DNA of 64,000 nucleotides from Afipia sp. (GCA_024508675.1 JANINQ010000005.1:186001-250000), one strand, 5' to 3'. Positions 8,808-18,034 are shown, counted from the stretch's first letter. Notes: generated by a model not told the origin, from the letters alone. Program-made: numbers and translations.

Positions 8808-10163
8808 ATGAGTTCGTCCCTGCCTCCCCTGCTCGCACCGCTGCTGTCGAGCGCCGCCATGCGCACGGTATGCGATGACGAAGTGTATCTGCAGCACATG
8901 CTGGACTTCGAACACGCACTTGCGCGCGCCGAAGCTGCTATCGGCATCATTCCCGCCAGCGCCGTCGTCAGCATTGCAAAAGCGTGCCACGCCGAGGCGT
9001 TTGACCGCACCGCGCTCGCCGAGGCCGCGGTTCAGGCCGGCAATCTCGCGATCCCGCTGGTCAAAATGCTGACCGCGAAGATTGCAAGCACCGACCCCAC
9101 CGCCGCACGCTATGTGCACTGGGGTGCCACCAGCCAGGACGTCATCGACACCGCGACCATGCTCGGCCTGCGCGCCGCGATCAACGCTCTTCTCACCGAT
9201 CTCGACCGCGCGATCACCGGCTTTGCAAGGCTTGCAGTTCAGCATCGCGACACGGCGATGGTCGCGCGCACCTGGTTGCAGCATGCCCTGCCGATGCCGT
9301 TCGGACTGAAGCTGGCGGAGTACGCTGCCGCGTTGCACCGCTCGCGCGAGCGGTTGAAGCGGCTGCGCAGCGAAACGCTCGCCCTGCAATTCGGGGGGGC
9401 CGCCGGCACACTCGCCGCTCTTGGCGACAAGGGCCTCAAGGTTGCCGAACAGCTCGCGCAGGAATTATCGCTGCCCCTGCCCGACGCACCATGGCACACC
9501 CACCGCGACCGGATCGCGGATGTCGCCTCAAGCCTCGCCATTCTCACCGGCACATGCGGCAAGATAGCCCGCGACGTGTCCCTGATGATGCAAACCGATG
9601 TCGCGGAAGCCTTCGAGCCTGCAGGCGAAGGCCGCGGCGGCTCATCGACCATGCCGCACAAGCGCAATCCCGCGGCAGCGGCGCGTGCATTGGCTGCGGC
9701 GACCATGGCTCCCAATCTCGCAGCCACGATCATGGCCGCGCAGGTGCAAGATCACGAACGCAGCGCCGGGCCATGGCACGCGGAATGGCCGACGCTCCCC
9801 ACGTTGCAACTAGTGACGTCAGGCGCACTCGCTGCCATTGCCGAGATCGCTGAAGGACTTGAGATCGATGTCGCGCGGATGCGTGCCAATCTCGACATGA
9901 CCCAGGGACTTGTGATGGCCGAGGCTATCTCGATGGCACTCGCGGAAAAGGTCGGCAAGAGCGAAGCACATCACCTCGTCGAAGCCGCAAGCCGCAGGGC
10001 GATTGAAACCCGGCAGCATTTGCGCAGCGTCCTGAGTGAGGATACACGCGTCACGACCCACATATCCGCCGATGAACTGCAAGCGCTGTTCGATCCGATG
10101 GCCTACCAGGGCGTGGCGCAAACGCTGATCGACCGGCTGCTGGCGCCGCTCGGCAACTCATAA
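8808..10163 (+). CDS. pcaB: 3-carboxy-cis,cis-muconate cycloisomerase
   Basis: Converts 3-carboxy-cis,cis-muconate to 4-carboxymuconolactone in the protocatechuate branch of the beta-ketoadipate pathway. The 451-residue protein belongs to the fumarase/aspartase superfamily, shown by the signature GSSTMPHKRNPAAA and the motif WGATSQDVIDTA. Adenylosuccinate lyase is excluded by its neighbours, since pcaD and pcaC follow at once, and by a separate purB at 23.5 kb. It opens a three-gene plus-strand operon and is divergent from the coxG operon. The ring-cleaving dioxygenase pcaHG is not here. Confidence 0.93.
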   Translation: MSSSLPPLLAPLLSSAAMRTVCDDEVYLQHMLDFEHALARAEAAIGIIPASAVVSIAKACHAEAFDRTALAEAAVQAGNLAIPLVKMLTAKIASTDPTAARYVHWGATSQDVIDTATMLGLRAAINALLTDLDRAITGFARLAVQHRDTAMVARTWLQHALPMPFGLKLAEYAAALHRSRERLKRLRSETLALQFGGAAGTLAALGDKGLKVAEQLAQELSLPLPDAPWHTHRDRIADVASSLAILTGTCGKIARDVSLMMQTDVAEAFEPAGEGRGGSSTMPHKRNPAAAARALAAATMAPNLAATIMAAQVQDHERSAGPWHAEWPTLPTLQLVTSGALAAIAEIAEGLEIDVARMRANLDMTQGLVMAEAISMALAEKVGKSEAHHLVEAASRRAIETRQHLRSVLSEDTRVTTHISADELQALFDPMAYQGVAQTLIDRLLAPLGNS

Positions 10164-10191
10164 CGACAAGAAGAACTTACGGAGAATACCG

Positions 10192-10974
10192 ATGCCTATG
10201 ATCGACGCCGACGGATGCCTGCTCAATGTCTCGGTCGAAGGGCGTGACGGCGGACCCACGATCATGCTGTCCAACTCGCTTGGTGCGACCATGCAGATGT
10301 GGGAGCCGCAGATGGCGGCGCTCACCAAGCTCTACCGCGTTGTGCGCTACGACCGGCGCGGCCACGGCAAATCCGGCGTGCCCGCCGGCCCCTATTCAAT
10401 GGAGCGCTTCGGCAAGGATGTGCTGGCGATCCTCGACGACCTCAACATCGAGAAGATTCACTGGTGCGGACTGTCCATGGGCGGCATGGTCGGCCAGTGG
10501 CTGGGAGCGAATGCGCCGGAGCGCATCGAGAAGCTGATCCTCGCCAATACATCCTGCTACTATCCCGATCCCACCAACTGGCTGAACCGCATCAAGGCGG
10601 TGACGGAAGGCGGGATCGCATCCATTGCGGACGCGGTGATCGCGGCATGGCTGACCGCGGATTTCCGCGAGCGCGAACCGCAGGTCGCGGAGCGCATGAA
10701 AGCGATGCTGCTCGCCACACCCGTGGAAGGTTACATCGCCTGCTGCGAAGCCCTGAGCAGGCTTGACCAGCGCGATCTGCTTCCGCGCATCAAGGCGCCG
10801 ACGCTGGTGATCGCGGGGCGCCAGGACATCTCCACCCCGGTCGAGGCCAGCATCTTCATCCGCAGCCACATTCCGAATGCGAGCATGACCCTGCTCGACG
10901 CCGCGCACATTTCAAATGTAGAGCAGTCGCACAACTTCACTGAAGTCGTGGTCGGCTTCCTTACTCAACGCTGA
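10192..10974 (+). CDS. pcaD: 3-oxoadipate enol-lactonase
   Basis: An alpha/beta-hydrolase of 260 residues that hydrolyses beta-ketoadipate enol-lactone to beta-ketoadipate. The nucleophile elbow is CGLSMGGMVGQWLG (Ser in GLSMGG). The charge relay is completed by an Asp (AGRQDISTP) and a His (LLDAAHISNVEQ) near the C-terminus. It starts 28 bp after pcaB and ends 8 bp before pcaC. The gene order B-D-C supports the enol-lactonase call over a generic hydrolase. Confidence 0.93.
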   Translation: MPMIDADGCLLNVSVEGRDGGPTIMLSNSLGATMQMWEPQMAALTKLYRVVRYDRRGHGKSGVPAGPYSMERFGKDVLAILDDLNIEKIHWCGLSMGGMVGQWLGANAPERIEKLILANTSCYYPDPTNWLNRIKAVTEGGIASIADAVIAAWLTADFREREPQVAERMKAMLLATPVEGYIACCEALSRLDQRDLLPRIKAPTLVIAGRQDISTPVEASIFIRSHIPNASMTLLDAAHISNVEQSHNFTEVVVGFLTQR

Positions 10975-10982
10975 GAGTTCCG

Positions 10983-11381
10983 ATGGACGACGAACAGCGC
11001 CGCGATCTCGGCACCGCGCAACGGCGCAAGGTTCTCGGCAACGCATGGGTCGATAAATCCGCCGCAAGCAGGACGCCGTTCAACGCGGATTTTCTTGATC
11101 TGATCACGCGCTACGCATGGGGCGAGATCTGGACGCGCCCGCATTTCGATGAACGCACCCGCCGCGTTCTCGTCATCGGCACGATGATGGCGCTCGGGCA
11201 ATGGGATGAATTCCGCCTGCACGTCCGCGCGGCCCTGAGCGAAGGCGGCTTCACGCCGGACGACATCAAGGAAATCCTGCTGCAGCAGGCGATCTATTGC
11301 GGCGTTCCCGTTGCCAATCACGCGGTCAAGGAAGCCGCTAACGTCATTCAGGAATTGGGGCTGCTCGACAAGACGCCGTGA
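10983..11381 (+). CDS. pcaC: 4-carboxymuconolactone decarboxylase
   Basis: A 132-residue CMD/AhpD-fold protein that decarboxylates 4-carboxymuconolactone to the enol-lactone used by PcaD. Family motifs include RTRRVLVIGTMMALGQWDEF, HVRAAL and EILLQQAIYCGVPVAN. It starts 8 bp after pcaD, so it is co-transcribed. Its last 34 bases overlap the 3' end of the convergent membrane-protein gene on the other strand. Confidence 0.93.
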   Translation: MDDEQRRDLGTAQRRKVLGNAWVDKSAASRTPFNADFLDLITRYAWGEIWTRPHFDERTRRVLVIGTMMALGQWDEFRLHVRAALSEGGFTPDDIKEILLQQAIYCGVPVANHAVKEAANVIQELGLLDKTP

Positions 11382-11878
11382 TGCGGAACAACGGAGTCTG
11401 CCGTTTCGCTTTTCCGCTCAGCGGCGGGATCAGTGTCGATGATCAGCAGGATCGCCGCTCCGATCATGAGCAACGCCTCGCTGGCGTGAAGACGCAGCGC
11501 CGCCATTTCCCCGACTTTCGATGCCGCGATCAGGCTCGCCATGCTGATGAACGCGCCAAGCCCGAGCGCGAAAGCGAGCGCCTCGTCCGCGCCGCCCTTG
11601 TTACGGATCGCTGCGCGAACAACCAGCAAAAGAAAAACCAGGAAGAACGCGGCGACGATCACCTTGGAAAGCGCAAGCAACCAGGCGACGCGGATGGTCC
11701 CCATTGACGTCAGAGTCATGAAATCGCTGACATAGAACGCGGTAGCGATGTTGGTCCGGTCGTAAAAACCGCGGATCGGCGAGACCCAGATTTTCATCGC
11801 CGACAGGGTCCATGACGGAATGAAGTAGCTCGCCAGAAGCACGCCGTTGAACGTGCTGATCCGCCAATCCTTTGACAT
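11348..11878 (-). CDS. Hypothetical inner-membrane protein
   Basis: About 176 residues with four predicted membrane segments: near residues 8-25 (VLLASYFIPSWTLSAMKI), 65-95 (LLALSKVIVAAFFLVFLLLVV), 105-125 (ALAFALGLGAFISMASLI) and 137-150 (ALLMIGAAILLII). I do not recognise a characterised family. ATG 11878 is preferred over the longer reading to 11962, whose extra 28 residues look non-native. The gene ends inside the 3' end of pcaC on the opposite strand, a 34-bp convergent overlap. Confidence 0.6.
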   Translation of the reverse strand: MSKDWRISTFNGVLLASYFIPSWTLSAMKIWVSPIRGFYDRTNIATAFYVSDFMTLTSMGTIRVAWLLALSKVIVAAFFLVFLLLVVRAAIRNKGGADEALAFALGLGAFISMASLIAASKVGEMAALRLHASEALLMIGAAILLIIDTDPAAERKSETADSVVPHHGVLSSSPNS

Positions 11879-12068
11879 GCCGCGCCTGCCCCTGACTTGA
11901 GGAACATGGCATCCAAGCGATGTCATGCCCCGCCAAAGCCACATCTCTTTGGATGCGGCCATGATGATTGGCGGAGCTAACGCCGCTCAAACCCGAGCGG
12001 CAATTTAAACCCTTTTTTAACCTTAACGGCGCGGCCGGCCTGTGGACAAAAGTGACGTGCGCAAACGA

Positions 12069-12094
12069 AAAATCCCGCCTTCCGGCGGGATTTT
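12069..12094 (-). terminator. Rho-independent terminator after the Gln-rich small gene
   Basis: The 11-bp arms AAAATCCCGCC and GGCGGGATTTT are separated by a 4-base loop. A T-run follows on the minus strand. It lies 44 bp past the stop of the 54-residue gene. The symmetric A/T flanks let it work in both directions. Confidence 0.8.
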
Positions 12095-12137
12095 CTTCAG
12101 ATCGTCCCTGCGGAATGATCAGCAGGCAAGGCCCATC

Positions 12138-12302
12138 TTAATGGCCGCCCTTCTGCTGACCCTGCTGGTCCGGCTTCTGGCTTGGGTTCTGTTGCTGCTG
12201 GCCGGGCTTGTGACCACCGCCCTGTTGCTGCTGACCTGGCTTCTGGCTCGAGGTCTGGCTCTGCTGACCGGGGTTCTGGTTCGGGTTGTTCTGGTTGCCC
12301 AT
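12138..12302 (-). CDS. Small Gln/Pro-rich low-complexity protein
   Basis: A 54-residue hydrophilic protein made almost entirely of Gln, Pro, Asn, Gly, Lys and Ser. The phrase KPGQQQQ occurs twice and a related KPDQQGQQ closes the series before a GGH end. There is no signal peptide or membrane segment. A GGAG site 8 bp before ATG 12302 and a terminator just downstream mark it as a real, independently expressed gene. The function is unknown; the protein is expected to be disordered. Confidence 0.7.
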   Translation of the reverse strand: MGNQNNPNQNPGQQSQTSSQKPGQQQQGGGHKPGQQQQNPSQKPDQQGQQKGGH

Positions 12303-12549
12303 AAAGCATCTCCATTGTTGAACATGAAGGCAACAATCCGCCCGGCCTTTGGTTGCTGAGGAACTCCGGTTCCGGTGTGGTCTTTTCGCGGCATCGCAAA
12401 CGTCGTGGAAGATTGCCCACGCCCCCACAGGGTACGGTTGCCGCCTTTAGTTCCCACTGTTAGAAAATAGGACGACGCGACGGTCCGGCTGCCGGAGCCT
12501 TCGACGTGTCACTCGTTTTGCTCGAACACGGCAGCCCAGGGATCGTTTC

Positions 12550-13464
12550 TTGGATTACTTCGCCCAGCAACTCATCAACGGATTGGTGCTCGGTTCGATC
12601 TATGGCCTGATCGCGATCGGTTACACGATGGTCTACGGCATCGTCGGCATGATCAATTTCGCTCACGGCGACATTTTCATGATCGGCGGCTTCATCGCCC
12701 TCATCACCTTCCTCATTCTCGTCTCGATCGGCCTCACCGCCGTTCCTGTCATCCTGCTTCTGGTGCTGCTGGTCGCCATGGCGGTCACCGCGCTTTACGG
12801 CTGGACTGTCGAGCGGATCGCCTACCGCCCGCTGCGGCAATCGTTCCGTCTGGCGCCGATGCTCTCCGCGATCGGCATGTCGTTTGTCCTGACCAACTAC
12901 GCACAGGTCACACAGGGCGCGCGGGTCAAGCCGGTGCCGCCTGTGGTGACCGGCGGTCACACCCTGTTCGAACGCGACGGCTTCGTGGTTCAGCTTTCGA
13001 ATATCCAGATCATCGTGGTCGTGACAACGATCATCCTGCTTGCAGTCTTCTCGTGGCTGGTGGCGCGCACCCGGCTCGGGCGTGACATGCGCGCCTGCGA
13101 GCAGGACCAGACCATGGCCGCCCTGCTCGGCGTCGATGTCGACCGCACCATTTCGATGACCTTCGTGATCGGCGCGGCGCTCGCCGCCGTCGCGGGCATG
13201 ATGTATCTGCTCTATTACGGCGTCGTCGATTTCTTCATGGGCTTCGTCGCAGGCATCAAGGCCTTTACCGCCGCAGTCCTCGGCGGCATCGGCTCGCTCC
13301 CCGGCGCGATGCTGGGCGGACTTTTGATCGGCCTGATCGAAACCTTCTGGGCCGCCTACTTCACCTCCGAATACAAGGACGTCGCGGCGTTCTCGATTCT
13401 GATCGTTGTCCTTATCTTCCTTCCGACCGGTCTGCTCGGCCGTCCGGAAGTTGAAAAAGTCTGA
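12550..13464 (+). CDS. livH: Branched-chain amino acid type ABC transporter permease
   Basis: An inner-membrane permease of 304 residues in the LivH family, with about eight hydrophobic segments. Family features are the N-terminal LINGLVLGSIYGLIAIGYTMVYGI, the INFAHGDIFMIGG motif, and GGIGSLPGAMLGGLLIGLIE near the C-terminus. The start codon is TTG. It heads the livH-livM-livG-livF cluster, with livM 9 bp downstream. The substrate may be a branched-chain amino acid, an amide or an aromatic compound; sequence alone does not decide. Confidence 0.92.
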   Translation: MDYFAQQLINGLVLGSIYGLIAIGYTMVYGIVGMINFAHGDIFMIGGFIALITFLILVSIGLTAVPVILLLVLLVAMAVTALYGWTVERIAYRPLRQSFRLAPMLSAIGMSFVLTNYAQVTQGARVKPVPPVVTGGHTLFERDGFVVQLSNIQIIVVVTTIILLAVFSWLVARTRLGRDMRACEQDQTMAALLGVDVDRTISMTFVIGAALAAVAGMMYLLYYGVVDFFMGFVAGIKAFTAAVLGGIGSLPGAMLGGLLIGLIETFWAAYFTSEYKDVAAFSILIVVLIFLPTGLLGRPEVEKV

Positions 13465-13473
13465 GAGGGCACC

Positions 13474-14811
13474 GTGGCGCGCGCAACCGATCCCGCCATT
13501 CGTGCGCCGAAAGCCGCCGCGGCCCCGCACGGCGTCGCTTTCATTCTGAAAAAATCCCTCATCAGCGCCCTTGTGGCGCTGGTTCTGTTTTCACTGATGA
13601 TTGGCGTGAGAACTGAGGCAGGCCCCGAAGGCCAGTTGATCTACTGGACGCGGTTCGGCGATCTCGCCGCCATCGTCGCAGCGGTATTCTTTGGCAGCAT
13701 TGTTGTCGAACTGCTCCGCCAATGGATTGGGCCTTCGAAAGGCATCTCGCTCATTCCCGAATCCACACGCAACGCCGTCGGAAGCCTTGGCCGTTTCATC
13801 GCGCCTGCCCTTCTGATGTTCGCGCTGCTGGTGCCGGTGATCTTCTACAACGAGCGTTACATGCTCGATCTCGGCATCCTCGTGCTGACCTATGTTATGC
13901 TGGGATGGGGTCTCAACATCGTGGTCGGCCTCGCCGGTTTGCTCGATCTCGGTTACGTCGCCTTCTATGCTGTCGGCGCCTATTCCTACGCGCTGCTGTC
14001 GACCACCTTCGAACTGTCGTTCTGGATCTGCCTGCCGCTGGCGGGCATCCTCGCAGCCTTCTGGGGCGTGTTGCTCGGCTTCCCCGTCCTGCGCCTGCGC
14101 GGAGACTATCTCGCCATTGTCACCCTGGCCTTCGGCGAAATCATCCGGCTTGTTCTCCTGAACTGGCAGCATGTGACCGGCGGCCCGAACGGCATTACTG
14201 GCATTCCGCGTCCGTCGTTTTTCGGCATTCCGCTCACCAACACTGACGACGGGTTGGCGGCGCGGCTCGGCATCGAATTCTCCACCACGCATCGCGTGGT
14301 GTTCCTGTTCTATCTGATCCTCGCGCTGGCTCTCTTGACCAACTGGGTGACGATCCGCCTGCGCCGTCTGCCGATCGGCCGGGCATGGGAAGCGCTGCGT
14401 GAAGACGAAGTCGCCTGCCGCTCGCTCGGCATCAACACCACGACAACCAAGCTGACAGCGTTCGCGACAGGGGCGATGTTCGGCGGCTTCGCCGGTGCGT
14501 TCTTCGCCACGCGTCAGGGCTTCATCAGTCCCGAATCTTTCACCTTCCAGGAGTCCGCGCTGGTACTGGCCATCGTGGTGCTGGGCGGCATGGGCTCACA
14601 GCTCGGCGTTGCGCTGGCTGCCATCGCCATGATCGGAGGTTTCGAACTGTTCCGGGGACTGGAACAGTTCCGCATGCTGGTGTTCGGGTCGGCGATGGTG
14701 CTGCTGATGATCTGGCGGCCGCGCGGCCTGATCGGCCATCGCACGCCTTCGGTATTCCTTGAGAGGCCAACCGAGATCTCATCCGCGATGGTCAAGGAAG
14801 GCCACGGATGA
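13474..14811 (+). CDS. livM: Branched-chain amino acid type ABC transporter permease (LivM)
   Basis: The second permease of the importer, 445 residues with a GTG start. The N-terminal region of about 120 residues holds extra membrane segments found in long LivM forms. The core has LNIVVGLAGLLDLGYVAFYAVGAY and the cytoplasmic loop GRAWEALREDEVACRSLGINTTTTKLTAFATGAMFGGFAGAFFA in shorter blocks. Its stop overlaps the livG start (ATGA at 14808). Confidence 0.92.
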   Translation: MARATDPAIRAPKAAAAPHGVAFILKKSLISALVALVLFSLMIGVRTEAGPEGQLIYWTRFGDLAAIVAAVFFGSIVVELLRQWIGPSKGISLIPESTRNAVGSLGRFIAPALLMFALLVPVIFYNERYMLDLGILVLTYVMLGWGLNIVVGLAGLLDLGYVAFYAVGAYSYALLSTTFELSFWICLPLAGILAAFWGVLLGFPVLRLRGDYLAIVTLAFGEIIRLVLLNWQHVTGGPNGITGIPRPSFFGIPLTNTDDGLAARLGIEFSTTHRVVFLFYLILALALLTNWVTIRLRRLPIGRAWEALREDEVACRSLGINTTTTKLTAFATGAMFGGFAGAFFATRQGFISPESFTFQESALVLAIVVLGGMGSQLGVALAAIAMIGGFELFRGLEQFRMLVFGSAMVLLMIWRPRGLIGHRTPSVFLERPTEISSAMVKEGHG

Positions 14812-15653
14812 CCACGAACGCCACCAACAGCGACATTCTTGCCGTCGATCATCTGTCGATGCGCTTCGGCGGCATTGTCGCCGTCAACGATTTGTCGTTC
14901 ACGGCAAAGCGCGGCGACATCACCGCGCTGATCGGCCCGAACGGCGCAGGCAAGACCACCGTCTTCAACTGCATTACTGGTTTCTACAAGCCGACCACCG
15001 GCATGATGCGTCTCATTCACGAGGACAGCCGCGAGTTTCTGCTGGAGCGGCTGTTCGACTATCGCATTTCCAAGGTCGCGAAGGTCGCGCGCACCTTCCA
15101 GAACATTCGTCTGTTCGCGGGTATGACCGCACTCGAGAACCTGATGGTGGCGCAGCACAATTCACTGATGCAGGCATCCGGTTACACGTTCCTTGGCTTG
15201 ATCGGCGCACCCGGCTTTCGCCGCGCTGAAACAGAAGCCATCGACCGCGCACGCTACTGGCTCGACAGGATCGGCCTCACCGACCGCGCCGACGACGCGG
15301 CAGGCAACCTGCCCTATGGCGACCAGCGCCGACTCGAAATCGCGCGCGCGATGTGTTCCGAGCCAGTCTTGCTTTGCCTCGACGAGCCCGCCGCCGGGCT
15401 AAACGCGCGAGAGAGCGACGAACTGAGCCAGTTGCTGCTGGCGATCCGGAATGATCACGGCACGTCAGTGCTGCTGATCGAACACGACATGTCGGTGGTG
15501 ATGGAAATCTCCGACTGCATCTTCGTGCTCGACCATGGCGTGAAAATCGCAGCAGGCACGCCGCAGGACATCCGTAACGATCCGAAAGTCATCGCCGCCT
15601 ATCTCGGTGCGGACGAGCAGGCCGCCATCGAAGTTATGGAGAGCGGAACGTGA
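14808..15653 (+). CDS. livG: Branched-chain amino acid type ABC transporter ATP-binding protein LivG
   Basis: A 281-residue ATPase. Walker A is GPNGAGKTT, the signature is the LivG-type LPYGDQRRLEIARAM, Walker B is LLCLDEPAAGLN, and the switch His is LIEHDMSVVMEI. It pairs with LivF to energise the importer. Coding regions overlap by four bases on both sides (ATGA with livM, GTGA with livF), which indicates one coupled operon. Confidence 0.94.
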   Translation: MTTNATNSDILAVDHLSMRFGGIVAVNDLSFTAKRGDITALIGPNGAGKTTVFNCITGFYKPTTGMMRLIHEDSREFLLERLFDYRISKVAKVARTFQNIRLFAGMTALENLMVAQHNSLMQASGYTFLGLIGAPGFRRAETEAIDRARYWLDRIGLTDRADDAAGNLPYGDQRRLEIARAMCSEPVLLCLDEPAAGLNARESDELSQLLLAIRNDHGTSVLLIEHDMSVVMEISDCIFVLDHGVKIAAGTPQDIRNDPKVIAAYLGADEQAAIEVMESGT

Positions 15654-16381
15654 GTGCGCTCCTCTCCATCCGCGGCCTTGTGGCGGCTTACGGCAATATC
15701 GAGGCGCTGAAAGGCGTCGATCTCGACATCAATGCGGGCGAGATCGTCGCCCTGATCGGCTCCAACGGAGCGGGTAAATCCACCCTGATGATGTCAATCT
15801 TCGGCCGGCCGCGGGCGCGCGCCGGACTCATCACATTCGATGGCCGCGACATTACAGGCGTAGCAACGCATCTCGTTGCGCGGCTACGCATCGCGCAGTC
15901 TCCGGAAGGGCGCCGCATCTTTCCGCGCATGACGGTGGCGGAAAACCTCCGCATGGGCGCCGACGCTGCGACCGAAAGCACCGAGGCCGAGCGCAGCGAA
16001 GACCTCGAACGGGTCTTCACGCTGTTCCCTCGTTTGAAAGAGCGGATCGCGCAACGCGGCGGCACCCTATCCGGCGGCGAGCAGCAGATGCTGGCAATCG
16101 GCCGCGCGCTGATGAGCCGCCCGCGTCTCCTGATGCTGGATGAACCATCGCTCGGTCTTGCGCCGTTGATCGCACGCCAGATTTTCGACGCGGTCCGCAC
16201 CCTCAACAAACGAGACGGCCTCACTGTTCTGATCGTGGAACAGAACGCCAATCACGCACTGAAACTGGCGCATCGCGGCTACGTCATGGTCAACGGCAAG
16301 ATCACGCTGAGCGGAACCGGCGCGGAACTGCTGGCACGCCCGGAGATTCGCGCGGCCTATCTCGAGGGAGGACGCCACTGA
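15650..16381 (+). CDS. livF: Branched-chain amino acid type ABC transporter ATP-binding protein LivF
   Basis: A 243-residue ATPase. Walker A is GSNGAGKST, the signature is LSGGEQQMLAIGRAL, Walker B is LLMLDEPSLGLAP, and the H-loop region is VLIVEQNANHALKLAHRGYV. It starts with GTG overlapping the livG stop. Its own stop shares its last base with the ATG of the next small membrane gene. Confidence 0.94.
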   Translation: MSALLSIRGLVAAYGNIEALKGVDLDINAGEIVALIGSNGAGKSTLMMSIFGRPRARAGLITFDGRDITGVATHLVARLRIAQSPEGRRIFPRMTVAENLRMGADAATESTEAERSEDLERVFTLFPRLKERIAQRGGTLSGGEQQMLAIGRALMSRPRLLMLDEPSLGLAPLIARQIFDAVRTLNKRDGLTVLIVEQNANHALKLAHRGYVMVNGKITLSGTGAELLARPEIRAAYLEGGRH

Positions 16382-16740
16382 TGTCCCTCTATGAAAATGA
16401 ATCCGTTTTTCAGGTTTTGTTTGTGACCCTGATCCTCGGCGGTGGCTGCGCGATTATGGCAGGCCGCGGGATCGCGCTCACCTGGCGGAGCATCGGGACC
16501 GCCGCAATCGCCATGATTCCACTCGGACTGGCGGTGCGGTTCGTACATTTCGCCCTGTTCAACGAGCCTTTGCTGCAGCCGAAGACTTATGTGATCGAAA
16601 CCACTCTGCTGATTGCCGCCGCCTGCCTGTCTTTTCAGCGCACCCGGGCGCAGCAGATGGTGCGGCAGTATTACTGGCTCTATGAACCCAGCGGCCCCCT
16701 CGGCTGGCGGCTGCGGCAAGATGCGCCAGTCAAGGTCTGA
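16381..16740 (+). CDS. DUF6867-like small membrane protein of the liv operon
   Basis: A 119-residue protein with three hydrophobic stretches (near residues 10-30, 40-58 and 72-85) and a polar tail ending LGWRLRQDAPVKV. It resembles the DUF6867 family that accompanies liv transporters in Rhizobiales; that link is from memory of the family and is moderate. The start codon overlaps the livF stop by one base, so it is translated with the transporter. The role is unknown. Confidence 0.7.
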   Translation: MSLYENESVFQVLFVTLILGGGCAIMAGRGIALTWRSIGTAAIAMIPLGLAVRFVHFALFNEPLLQPKTYVIETTLLIAAACLSFQRTRAQQMVRQYYWLYEPSGPLGWRLRQDAPVKV

Positions 16741-16854
16741 ACACGGCGCAAGATTGCCGATGACTTGGCGGTAAAATCAGCCGACAATATCCGTGATTTG
16801 TTCGCCCGGCGAGCCTCCCGGCTGCGCCTTCGAGACCTGCATGAGGATTGCTCT

Positions 16855-17982
16855 ATGAAACCCATCCGTATCCTTGGCCTCGCACTCGGCGCGTCGATTG
16901 CCATGTCTGCCGGCATGTCGACTGCTGCGTTTGCGCAAGACATTTCCGTCGCTGTCGCCGGCCCGATGACGGGCAGCGAATCCGCATTCGGCCGTCAGAT
17001 GAAGAATGGCGCCGATCTCGCCGTGGCCGACCTCAACGCCGCGGGCGGCGTCAACGGCAAGAAGCTGGCGCTGCAGGTCGGTGACGATGCCTGCGATCCG
17101 AAGCAGGCCCGCTCGGTCGCCGAAAAGCTCGCAAGCTCCAAGGTCCAGTTCGTCGCGGGTCACTTCTGCTCGTCGTCGTCGATTCCTGCCTCGGAAGCCT
17201 ATGCCGAAGGCAACGTGCTGCAGATCACCCCGGCCTCGACCAATCCGGTTTTCACCGAGCGCAAGCTGTGGAACGTGCTCCGCGTCTGCGGCCGTGACGA
17301 CCAGCAGGGCACCGTCGCCGCGCAATACATCCTCAAGGCCTTCGCGGGCAAGAACGTCGCGATCCTCAACGACAAGACCACCTATGGCAAAGGCCTCGCG
17401 GACGAAACCAAGAAGGCACTCAACGCCGGCGGCATGAAGGAAAAGCTGTTCGAATCCTACAACAAGGGCGACAAGGACTTTAACTCGATCGTCTCCCGCC
17501 TGAAGCGCGAGAACATCGATCTGGTCTATGTCGGCGGCTACCATCAGGAAGCCGGCCTGATCCTGCGCCAGATGCGCGATCAGGGCATGAAGACGCTGCT
17601 GATGGCAGGCGATGCCATGAACGACAAGGAATTCGCCTCGATCACCGGCGCGCTGGCGGAAGGCACGCTGTTCACCTTCGGCCCCGATCCGCGCAACAAG
17701 CCGACCGCGAAGTCCATCGTCGAGAAGTTCAAGGCCAAGGGCATCGATCCGGAAGGCTACACGCTCTACACCTACGCCTCGTTCCAGATCTGGTCGCAGG
17801 CAGCAGCCAAGGCCAAGACCACCGACCCGAAGAAGGTGATGGAAGCCATCAAGGGCGGTGAATGGGACACCGTACTCGGCAAGCTGGCGTTCGACGCCAA
17901 AGGCGACATCAAGGCGATCGACTATGTCGTCTACCGCTGGGATGCCAAGGGCAACTATTCCGAAATCAACAAGGGATCGTAA
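16855..17982 (+). CDS. livK: Periplasmic branched-chain amino acid type substrate-binding protein
   Basis: A 375-residue type I periplasmic binding protein. The signal peptide ends at AFA near residue 24. The mature start ISVAVAGPMTGSESAFGRQMKNGADLAVADLNAAGG (shown in part: VAVAGPMTGSESAFG) is the classic LivK/LivJ fold entry. ATG 16855 follows GAGGA by 7 bp; a longer in-frame reading from 16765 is rejected for lacking this site. A 114-bp gap after the small membrane gene may carry a separate promoter. A strong terminator follows. Confidence 0.92.
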   Translation: MKPIRILGLALGASIAMSAGMSTAAFAQDISVAVAGPMTGSESAFGRQMKNGADLAVADLNAAGGVNGKKLALQVGDDACDPKQARSVAEKLASSKVQFVAGHFCSSSSIPASEAYAEGNVLQITPASTNPVFTERKLWNVLRVCGRDDQQGTVAAQYILKAFAGKNVAILNDKTTYGKGLADETKKALNAGGMKEKLFESYNKGDKDFNSIVSRLKRENIDLVYVGGYHQEAGLILRQMRDQGMKTLLMAGDAMNDKEFASITGALAEGTLFTFGPDPRNKPTAKSIVEKFKAKGIDPEGYTLYTYASFQIWSQAAAKAKTTDPKKVMEAIKGGEWDTVLGKLAFDAKGDIKAIDYVVYRWDAKGNYSEINKGS

Positions 17983-18005
17983 TCCGATCTCGCAGTCCTG
18001 ACAGC

Positions 18006-18034
18006 AAAATGGCCGGGCTCGTCCCGGCCATTTT
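18006..18034. terminator. Bidirectional terminator between livK and ccdA
   Basis: The hairpin arms are AAAATGGCCGGG and CCCGGCCATTTT around a 5-base loop. A-runs and T-runs flank it on both sides. It lies between two convergent genes, 23 bp after livK and 14 bp after ccdA, and can serve both. Confidence 0.9.

Noticed and set aside
8808-10163. Second adenylosuccinate lyase
   Set aside because: The superfamily signature is shared, but pcaD and pcaC follow directly and a true purB is at 23.5 kb.
12460-13530. 356-residue open frame opposite livH
   Set aside because: Asp/His/Arg-rich shadow of a conserved permease gene.
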